Shown piece by piece: positions 6,823 through 12,471 of a stretch of DNA of 12,471 nucleotides; within the stretch, counting starts at the first letter, position 1; every line of letters starts with the position of its first letter. The notes under the pieces were generated by a model. That model had not been told where the DNA came from. It did not search any database and worked only from the letters and a program-made list of their open reading frames with translations. The DNA comes from Christensenella sp. UBA1224 (GTDB taxonomy: Bacteria > Bacillota > Clostridia > Christensenellales > Aristaeellaceae). The DNA lies in NCBI GenBank assembly GCA_002309235.1, contig DBXA01000154.1, forward strand, positions 1 through 12,471. Reading direction: 5' to 3'. The position numbers and the translations under genes were made by a program.

Positions 6823-9800
6823 ATGTTCGCACATCTGCACCTGCATACCGAATACAGCCTGCTCGATGGAGCATGCCGCATCAAGGAGCTGGCAAAGCTC
6901 GTAAAAGAGCTGGGCATGACATCCTGTGCCGTCACCGATCACGGCGTGATGTATGGCGTGATCGATTTTTACAAGGCCATGAAGGAGCAGGGCATCCACC
7001 CTGTCATCGGCTGCGAGGTATACATCTGCCCGGACATGGACGATAAAAGCGCAAACCGCGGTTACAGCCACCTGACGCTGCTGTGCGAAAACATGACAGG
7101 CTATAAAAACCTGATCAGAATGGTGAGCGAGGGCTTCACCCGCGGCTTCTACTATAAACCCCGTATCGATTATGAGCTCCTGCGCAGATACGCGGGCGGG
7201 CTTATCGCTCTTTCCGGCTGCCTTTCCGGCGATATCCCAAAGGCGATACTGGACGGCCGCATTGAAGATGCCTACAGCCTGGCCGATCAATACATCGATA
7301 TCTTCGGAAAGGATAATTTCTTCATTGAACTGCAGGATCACGGCCTGACGGACGACAAGCGCGTTCTGCCGGCTCTCATATCTATCGCCAGGGACAAAGG
7401 GCTGCGCATCGCCGCCACAAACGACTGCCACTACCTGCGCCGGGAAGACGCCGAAGCGCAGGAGGTGCTCCTGTGTATCCAGACCGGCAAGACCATGTCC
7501 GATGAAAACCGCATGCGCATGGGCACCGACCAGCTCTACGTAAAGAGCGAGGAGGAAATGCGCGCCTTGTTCAGGAACCTGCCGGAGGCGATCGACATCA
7601 CGGAAGAGATCGCCCGGCGATGTGATGTGGAATTTGACTTCTCCCACACCCATCTGCCCCATTACCCGCTGCCGGAAGGCCGCGAAAGCCTGGAATACAT
7701 GCGCGAGATCTGCGAGGAGGGATTCGCGAAGTACTACGGGCCGGACAGGCAGGATGCCCGCGAGAGACTGGAATATGAGCTCAATGTCATCTCCACGATG
7801 GGCTATGTGGATTACTACCTGATCGTATGGGATTACGTAAACTTTGCCAAGACGCACGGCATATGGGTGGGACCGGGACGCGGCTCGGGAGCAGCCTCTA
7901 TCGCAGCTTACTGCATGGGCATCACAAGCGTGGAACCCCTCAGGTACAACCTCGTTTTTGAACGCTTCCTGAACCCGGAGCGCATCTCCATGCCGGATTT
8001 CGATATCGACTTTGATGACCGGCGCCGCACGGAGGTGATCGACTATGTGGCAAGCCGCTACGGGCGGGACCACGTCGCACAGATCATCACCTTCGGCACC
8101 ATGGCGGCAAAGGGTTCTATCCGCGATGTGGGAAGAGCGCTGAACATGTCCTATCAGGAGACGGACCGTGTGGCGAAGATGGTGCCTTTCGCCCTGGGCA
8201 TGACGCTCGATATGGCCATGGAGCTGAACCCGGATCTTCGCAAGGCATACGACGAGGATGAGCGCGTGCACCGCCTGATCGATATGGCAAAAAAGCTGGA
8301 GGGCATGCCGCGCAACGCCTCCACCCACGCGGCAGGCGTCCTCATCACCGCGGATCCCGTGGTCGAATACGTACCGCTGCAGACAAACGACGATGTCATC
8401 ACCACCCAGTTCCCTATGGGCACACTGGAGGCGCTTGGCCTGCTGAAAATGGATTTTCTCGGCCTGCGCACCCTCACGGTCATAGGCGATACTCTCGCCA
8501 TGGTACGCGAGGAGGGCGGTCCGGATATCCATTCCGACGATATCCCAATGGACGACAAGGCCGTCTACGATATGATATCCGAGGGCGAGACGGACGGCGT
8601 GTTCCAGATGGAATCCGGCGGCATGAGGCAGTTCCTCACCAATATGAAGCCGGGAAACCTTGAAGATATCATAGCAGCGATAGCGCTGTACCGCCCCGGC
8701 CCGATGGAGAGCATCCCCCGATATATCGAGGGGAAGCGCGATCCTTCCAAAGTGCACTACGAGACGGAAAAGCTGCGTCCGATACTGGATGTCACCTACG
8801 GCTGCATGGTCTATCAGGAACAGGTCATGCAGATCGTGCGCGATGTCGCGGGATATTCCATCGGCAGGAGCGATCTGGTGCGGCGCGCGATGGCCAAGAA
8901 AAAGCACGATGTCATGCTCAAGGAGCGGGAATACTTCGTACACGGCCTGGAGGAAGGCGGAAAGGTAGTCGTGCCCGGCGCCGTACGCCTCGGTACCAGC
9001 GAGGAGATCGCCAATAAGCTGTTTGACGATATGACGGCTTTTGCAAGCTACGCCTTCAACAAGGCGCACGCCGCCTGTTACGCCGTCGTAGGCGTGCAGA
9101 CCGGCTGGCTGAAGGTCCATTATCCGCGGGAATTCTTTGCCGCCCTGATGGACAGCGTGACAGGCAACCCCTCCAAAGTGGCGTTCTATATCCAGTACTG
9201 CCGCAGACACGGGATCAATGTACTCAAGCCCGATATCCAGTACAGCCGTGAGGGCTTCCGGGTGGACCCGGATGACAGGAGCGCCATCCGTTTCGGCCTC
9301 GAAGCCGTCAAGAGCGTGGGCAGGAACACCGTAAAGGCCATCATAGAGGAAAGGAATCGGGGCGGCCGCTTCCGCGATCTGTTCGATTTCATCCGCCGCA
9401 TGCCGGAAGGCTCCATCAACAAGAAGGCTGTCGAATGCCTGATACGCGCCGGAGCACTTGATTCCCTGCCCGGCCGCCGCTCGCAGAAGATGGGCGTATT
9501 CGAAAAGGCGATGGATTCCGTTGCAAAATCCAAAAGATCCATCATTTCCGGGCAAATATCACTTTTCGGCGATGAAGGCCCATCCCCCTTCGGGGAAGAC
9601 GAGGCGCAGGACAGCCATACTCTTCCCGATATCGAGGAATTCCCGCTGCAGGCGCTGCTCACAATGGAAAAGGAGATGACCGGCGTCTATATTTCCGGGC
9701 ATCCTCTGGATGAGTACGCCGATGAGCTTTCCGGGCTTGAGATCACGACGGATCTCCTCGCAGGTCTCGCCGAAGAAGAAGACCACGGCATGGAATATGA

Positions 9801-10428
9801 CGGCCGCTATGTCGCCATGGGCGGCATGATCACCGAAAAGCATACCAAAGCTACCAAAAGCGGCAGCCTGATGGGCTTCATGACCATAGAAGACCTGTAC
9901 GGCTCCATTGAAGTGCTGATCTTCCCGAAGGTTTTCGAAAGAGTACAGGGAATGCTCAATACAGAAAGGCCGGTAGTCGTGAGCGGCAGGCTTTCCATCC
10001 GCGAGGAAGAGAGCCCGAAGCTGCTCATGGATACCATTGAGCCTCTGGAGCATGGAAAAAAAGTGCAGGTAAGGCAGCCGCCCGAAAGAAAGCAGAGCCG
10101 TGAAAGGTATCCTGCAGATCCCGTCTTCGCAGGCGGAGATTACGGTGCCTTTGACCCGGGCGATCTTCCGCCTGTGTATCCGGAGGAACCGGAAAGCAAG
10201 CCGGCATCAAGCGCCACATTGTACTTGAAACTCAAGGATGGCTCGCTGCTGGGCGAGGTCAGCGCCATCCTCCGCCGCACACCTGGCCCCATACGCGTGG
10301 TACTGCGTCTGTGCGCGGAGGGGAAGCTGCTGGAGGCACCGCAGGATATGTACGTAAACGCGCAATACGATAACGCCGCCCTCAAAGCCCTGCTCGGGGA
10401 AGGCAGTGTGGTACTGAAGACGAAATAA
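6823..10428 (+). CDS. dnaE: DNA polymerase III alpha subunit DnaE
   Basis: A 1201-residue C-family replicative DNA polymerase. N-terminal PHP domain: HLHLHTEYSLLDGA (4-17), TDHGVMYG (38-45), GCEVY, GYSHL, SGCLSGD with Cys133 and NDCHYLR with Asp201 and His203; all ligand positions of an active PHP metal site look filled. Polymerase palm: PDFDIDFDD, catalytic Asp392 and Asp394, with the third acid Asp544 in KMDFLGLRTL. PGRGSGAAS and NASTHAAGV are also conserved. A helix-hairpin-helix region (about 850-890), an OB-fold (about 994-1075; MGGMITEKHTKATKSG), a Pro/Glu-rich linker and a C-terminal domain follow. It starts with ATG, with GGAGG at 6808-6812 ten bases before. It lies 72 bases after whiA, with no promoter or T-tailed hairpin in that gap, so readthrough from murB is likely. 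Gram-positives usually also have PolC, not seen here. Confidence 0.97.
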   Translation: MFAHLHLHTEYSLLDGACRIKELAKLVKELGMTSCAVTDHGVMYGVIDFYKAMKEQGIHPVIGCEVYICPDMDDKSANRGYSHLTLLCENMTGYKNLIRMVSEGFTRGFYYKPRIDYELLRRYAGGLIALSGCLSGDIPKAILDGRIEDAYSLADQYIDIFGKDNFFIELQDHGLTDDKRVLPALISIARDKGLRIAATNDCHYLRREDAEAQEVLLCIQTGKTMSDENRMRMGTDQLYVKSEEEMRALFRNLPEAIDITEEIARRCDVEFDFSHTHLPHYPLPEGRESLEYMREICEEGFAKYYGPDRQDARERLEYELNVISTMGYVDYYLIVWDYVNFAKTHGIWVGPGRGSGAASIAAYCMGITSVEPLRYNLVFERFLNPERISMPDFDIDFDDRRRTEVIDYVASRYGRDHVAQIITFGTMAAKGSIRDVGRALNMSYQETDRVAKMVPFALGMTLDMAMELNPDLRKAYDEDERVHRLIDMAKKLEGMPRNASTHAAGVLITADPVVEYVPLQTNDDVITTQFPMGTLEALGLLKMDFLGLRTLTVIGDTLAMVREEGGPDIHSDDIPMDDKAVYDMISEGETDGVFQMESGGMRQFLTNMKPGNLEDIIAAIALYRPGPMESIPRYIEGKRDPSKVHYETEKLRPILDVTYGCMVYQEQVMQIVRDVAGYSIGRSDLVRRAMAKKKHDVMLKEREYFVHGLEEGGKVVVPGAVRLGTSEEIANKLFDDMTAFASYAFNKAHAACYAVVGVQTGWLKVHYPREFFAALMDSVTGNPSKVAFYIQYCRRHGINVLKPDIQYSREGFRVDPDDRSAIRFGLEAVKSVGRNTVKAIIEERNRGGRFRDLFDFIRRMPEGSINKKAVECLIRAGALDSLPGRRSQKMGVFEKAMDSVAKSKRSIISGQISLFGDEGPSPFGEDEAQDSHTLPDIEEFPLQALLTMEKEMTGVYISGHPLDEYADELSGLEITTDLLAGLAEEEDHGMEYDGRYVAMGGMITEKHTKATKSGSLMGFMTIEDLYGSIEVLIFPKVFERVQGMLNTERPVVVSGRLSIREEESPKLLMDTIEPLEHGKKVQVRQPPERKQSRERYPADPVFAGGDYGAFDPGDLPPVYPEEPESKPASSATLYLKLKDGSLLGEVSAILRRTPGPIRVVLRLCAEGKLLEAPQDMYVNAQYDNAALKALLGEGSVVLKTK

Positions 10429-10434
10429 GCATAC

Positions 10435-10464
10435 AGCCGGAGGGCACATTGCTCTCCGGCTTTT
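10435..10464 (+). terminator. Rho-independent terminator after dnaE
   Basis: AGCCGGAGGGC (10435-10445) pairs with GCTCTCCGGCT (10451-10461), with one G-T pair, around a 5-base loop ACATT and runs into TTTT. It begins 7 bases after the dnaE stop and lies between dnaE and the convergent ceramidase-family gene; read on the minus strand there is no T tract. Confidence 0.88.
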
Positions 10465-10490
10465 ACTGCCCTGATACAGGGTATGCACGC

Positions 10491-11813
10491 TTATCTGAAG
10501 CTGTCCAGAAAGCCTTCCATGACAGGGAGCAGCGTTCCGGGCTTCCAGGGGGTGCGCCTCGCGAAAAGGGTCGGCTTCCGAAGGTCTTCATCGTTCATCA
10601 TATACGGGACAGACCCTACGCACAGCGTGCAGATCAGCGTATTCTTTACAGGAGATATCTCCTTCAAACGGGAACCCGCATCGCAGTACAATTCTCCCCC
10701 TATGCCGTACAGGAGGATATCGCCGAGCCGTATGCCGGATGTGATGAGCGTGATGCAGCCGAGCTTTCCGCCCCTCCAGAACGGCACCTGCCTGTCCTCA
10801 CGGATGGGGATATCGTTGCTGACGCGCTTTGTCTCAAGCTCTGTCTCGCTGTCATAGGTACGGATACTCTTTTCAGCTTCGCGCAGGTCGGCATACTGGC
10901 GGAGGCCCAGGAATTTGAGGATCTGGTAATTGCCCGGATCGAGCAGCTCCTCCCGGACGCCGCCCGTAACAGGATCCGGATAGGAAAGGAAGTTCATGTA
11001 GAGCGGGTTCTGGTTCCCGCATGCTCCGGGCATCCACAGGCACACGGAGCCGGGATCCTGCTCCTCAAAAGTACGGCTGACAAAACCGGGCAGGTCGCTT
11101 GTGGCCCCGCCGGTGCCGTCTTTTCCGCAGCGGTTCATGTACATGACGACCGCATGGCACGCATAGTTGGCGATACGGGCGATCGTTTTTCCCTGCAGGT
11201 CCTCAAAGCGGATGAGCGCGGCTGTCTTATCCGAGACACCGGCGACATTCGTGCCCATCATATAATCGCCGTTGAACATCTGATCACGGTTGACATTGAC
11301 ATAGGACTGCGAATAGCCGATGCCCATCCTGGCAGGCCTCATATCGGCAAGGGCTTCCCGCGCCGCACGGTTTATGCTTTTTCCGAGACGTTCCCCGAAC
11401 AGCCTGTGGCGTTCGGCAGCCTTCGGGTCTTTGTCCGTCAGTTCCCGGATCTTCTCCTCTGAAGCCATGTAGCCGGGCCGGATATCTGTCATCGGCATAT
11501 TGTGCGTATGGGTTGCGATCAGATAGATATTCTCCTCCGGAATATCAAACTCACGGCTGAGCTCCCGCACTTTTTCAACGCCGTTCCTGACGCCGATATA
11601 GTCTATCGTGATGAGGAGTATCGTTCCATCGCCGTTTCGCAGCGCGATCGCGCGGGCATACATCTCATCCAGGCTGAAAGTTAAGATGTTGTTCACTCTC
11701 TGGTACTCCGGAAGCGTATCCGGACCGTATCCCAGATCCCTGTACAGCGGATACCAGCCAGGCTCCGGCGTAAACGAAACACGGGACGCGCCGACAGAAA
11801 ACATGCTTTTCAC
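10491..11813 (-). CDS. Neutral/alkaline ceramidase N-terminal family protein
   Basis: A 440-residue protein of the neutral ceramidase N-terminal domain family. Seen, numbering from the GTG start: FSVGASRVSFTPEPG (5-19), typical opening strand; IDYIGV (70-75); LIATHTHNMP (98-107), with His102 and His104 in the metal region; IANYACHAVVMY (214-225), with His220 as likely zinc ligand; SDLPGFVSRTFEEQ; LWMPGACGNQNP (259-270); and GIGGELYCDAG (370-380). True ceramidases cleave ceramide using a Ser in a GDVSPN-like loop; here the loop reads GACGNQNP without that Ser, and there is no signal peptide, so ceramide is probably not the substrate. Many bacterial homologues are uncharacterised. The start is GTG at 11813 because AAGGAGAGG lies 7 bases upstream; the ATG seven codons earlier has no good ribosome site. 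Confidence 0.83.
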   Translation of the reverse strand: MKSMFSVGASRVSFTPEPGWYPLYRDLGYGPDTLPEYQRVNNILTFSLDEMYARAIALRNGDGTILLITIDYIGVRNGVEKVRELSREFDIPEENIYLIATHTHNMPMTDIRPGYMASEEKIRELTDKDPKAAERHRLFGERLGKSINRAAREALADMRPARMGIGYSQSYVNVNRDQMFNGDYMMGTNVAGVSDKTAALIRFEDLQGKTIARIANYACHAVVMYMNRCGKDGTGGATSDLPGFVSRTFEEQDPGSVCLWMPGACGNQNPLYMNFLSYPDPVTGGVREELLDPGNYQILKFLGLRQYADLREAEKSIRTYDSETELETKRVSNDIPIREDRQVPFWRGGKLGCITLITSGIRLGDILLYGIGGELYCDAGSRLKEISPVKNTLICTLCVGSVPYMMNDEDLRKPTLFARRTPWKPGTLLPVMEGFLDSFR

Positions 11814-11820
11814 GCGATAT

Positions 11821-11829
11821 CCTCTCCTT
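11821..11829 (-). promoter_or_regulatory. Ribosome binding site fixing the ceramidase-family start
   Basis: AAGGAGAGG on the minus strand ends 7 bases before GTG at 11813. It lies downstream of the ATG at 11834, so that ATG would place the ribosome site inside the coding region. The GTG start also puts the conserved opening strand (FSVGASRVSFTP) at residue 5. Confidence 0.82.
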
Positions 11830-11861
11830 ATCATGCATTTGAAGGTTATCCTGCATTTTCC

Positions 11862-11890
11862 AATATAATCAAAATGAAAACAGCCGTCAA
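11862..11890 (-). promoter_or_regulatory. Sigma-A-type promoter of the ceramidase-family gene
   Basis: On the minus strand TTGACG (11890-11885) and TATATT (11867-11862) are 17 bases apart, each a 5 of 6 match to consensus. Predicted transcription start near 11855 gives a leader of about 42 bases before the GTG. Confidence 0.72.
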
Positions 11891-11946
11891 TACGCTGCTG
11901 TGCATGTTTATCACCGGCCGACAGATAGAAAATTTCAAAAAATGTA

Positions 11947-11975
11947 TTTACAAATCATCCGGAATATGTTATTAT
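11947..11975 (+). promoter_or_regulatory. Promoter of the tRNA-Ala gene
   Basis: TTTACA (11947-11952) and TATTAT (11970-11975) are separated by 17 bases, each a 5 of 6 match to consensus. Transcription would start near 11982, about 13 bases before the mature tRNA end. It diverges from the ceramidase-family promoter. Confidence 0.7.
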
Positions 11976-11994
11976 AACCCTTGCAACCAAGCAA

Positions 11995-12070
11995 GGGGCA
12001 TTAGCGCAGTTGGTAGCGCACCACACTGGCAGTGTGGGGGTCAGGAGTTCGAATCTCCTATGCTCCACCA
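11995..12070 (+). tRNA. tRNA-Ala, anticodon GGC
   Basis: A 76-base cloverleaf with encoded CCA. The acceptor stem GGGGCAT pairs with ATGCTCC and contains the G3-U70 pair that marks alanine tRNAs, with discriminator A73. D stem GCGC/GCGC; anticodon stem CCACA/TGTGG around the loop CTGGCAG, giving anticodon GGC at positions 34-36 (reads GCC); T stem AGGAG/CTCCT around TTCGAAT. The G3-U70 pair and the anticodon agree, so the identity is secure. It has its own promoter and terminator. Confidence 0.97.
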
Positions 12071-12105
12071 AAGAGTTCAGAGTTATTCTGGACTCTTTTA
12101 TTTTT
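12071..12105 (+). terminator. Rho-independent terminator of the tRNA gene
   Basis: AAGAGTTCAGA (12071-12081) pairs with TCTGGACTCTT (12087-12097), with one T-G pair, around the loop GTTAT and is followed by TTATTTTT. It starts on the base after the CCA end, so the mature 3' end sits right at the foot of the hairpin. Confidence 0.92.
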
Positions 12106-12220
12106 GAAAGAGAGCGATCAGACGATCTGAAAACGTTCAGCAGCCATTTCATTGAAAACTCCGTCCGATCCATGAACACATGAGAGCTGCAGGACGCGCG
12201 CGGGATCAAGGAGCAAAGCC

Positions 12221-12471
12221 ATGAAAAAACAGAGTATGATGAAGGAACTGAAAAGCTTCCTGCTCCTGTGGAGTTCGCAGGCCGTATCCTCTCTCGGTAC
12301 GGCAATGACAGAATACGCGCTGATCATATGGGTCTACCGCCGGGAAGGAACGGCCTCCAGCATCACACTGCTTACGCTCTGTTCGTTTGCGCCTACGATA
12401 CTGTTCAGGTTTGCTGCCGGAGCGATCGCGGACCGTTGGGATAAAAAGCGCATCATGCTCATTGCCGATCT
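12221..12471 (+). CDS. MFS transporter, N-terminal part (runs off the window)
   Basis: An open frame of 83 complete codons reaching the right edge. The product begins MKKQSMMKELKSFLLLWSSQ and has a first membrane segment at about residues 13-38 (FLLLWSSQAVSSLGTAM then YALIIWVY), a second at about 47-70 (ITLLTLCSFAPTILFRFAAG), and then the loop AGAIADRWDKKRIMLIAD, which is the G-x-x-x-D-R-x-x-(K/R)-(K/R) motif A of the major facilitator superfamily. The sequence style resembles the drug/macrolide efflux (DHA3, MefA-like) branch, which exports small molecules by proton exchange; substrate cannot be inferred. AAGGAG at 12208-12213 lies 7 bases before the ATG, favouring it over the in-frame ATGs at codons 6 and 7. 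No clear promoter is seen in the 114 bases after the tRNA terminator. Confidence 0.85.
   Translation, partial: MKKQSMMKELKSFLLLWSSQAVSSLGTAMTEYALIIWVYRREGTASSITLLTLCSFAPTILFRFAAGAIADRWDKKRIMLIAD

Noticed and set aside
6655..9555. A 966-codon open frame on the minus strand opposite dnaE
   Set aside because: Its codons line up exactly with dnaE codons, so it stays open simply because dnaE avoids TTA, CTA and TCA over that stretch. The product has no recognisable domain and dnaE is unmistakable. The same effect explains the long frames opposite murB (5021-5857) and opposite the ceramidase-family gene (10449-11462).
11814..11834. ATG at 11834 as start of the ceramidase-family gene
   Set aside because: It has no good ribosome site and the strong AAGGAGAGG lies downstream of it, serving GTG 11813.
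11874..12107. A 77-codon plus-strand frame running through the tRNA gene
   Set aside because: It crosses both promoters and the tRNA, has no ribosome site, and is explained by chance.
12118..12130. Small dyad TCAGA-CGA-TCTGA upstream of the transporter
   Set aside because: Only 5 base pairs per arm and no promoter next to it; too weak to call an operator.
11995..12471. Possible integration site of a mobile element at the 3' end of the tRNA
   Set aside because: The tRNA is followed directly by its terminator and a transporter gene; no integrase and no repeat of the tRNA 3' end is visible in the window.

Overview
The window looks like chromosomal DNA from a fairly GC-rich member of the Firmicutes, most likely class Clostridia. 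The reasons are the murB-whiA pair placed directly before dnaE, strong AGGAGG-type ribosome binding sites, sigma-A-type promoters, T-tailed hairpin terminators and a tRNA gene with an encoded CCA end. GC content was judged by eye, not counted. Apart from some accessory-looking enzymes the region is core housekeeping. I see no insertion sequence, phage gene, CRISPR array or rRNA.

Layout from left to right: (1) the last 36 codons of a probable shikimate dehydrogenase (+, 1-111). (2) A YwrD-like gamma-glutamyltransferase-family Ntn hydrolase (+, 156-1790), closed by a strong terminator. (3) A compact minus-strand operon transcribed from about 4864 down to 1866: class II sugar-bisphosphate aldolase, an MmcQ/YjbR-DUF3795 fusion, a zinc-dependent phospholipase C-like protein, a previously easy-to-miss 42-residue gene that overlaps both neighbours by 4 bases, and a small P-loop kinase-like protein. 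(4) A plus-strand block, divergent from that operon: murB and whiA (4-base overlap), then dnaE after 72 bases, then a terminator. (5) A minus-strand protein of the neutral ceramidase N-terminal family (10491-11813, restarted at a GTG). (6) A divergent plus-strand tRNA-Ala(GGC) with its own promoter and terminator. (7) The first 83 codons of an MFS efflux-type transporter running off the right edge.

How the genes fit together: murB makes the UDP-MurNAc precursor of peptidoglycan and whiA encodes a regulator linked to division and sporulation. They are translationally coupled, and they lack the rapZ and yvcK genes that usually sit between or before them in this neighbourhood. dnaE supplies a replicative polymerase alpha subunit whose PHP domain keeps a full set of metal ligands. 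The minus-strand operon joins central sugar metabolism to four proteins of unknown cellular role; its tight spacing suggests co-expression, but no single pathway is evident.

The most useful discovery is the 42-codon gene at 2429-2557. It explains an apparent gap in the operon and also supports the GTG start of the kinase-like gene. I do not see a clearly new multi-gene defence or mobile system here. Three gene starts (1866-2432, 3996-4832, 10491-11813) were set from ribosome binding sites and overlaps rather than from the longest reading frame.
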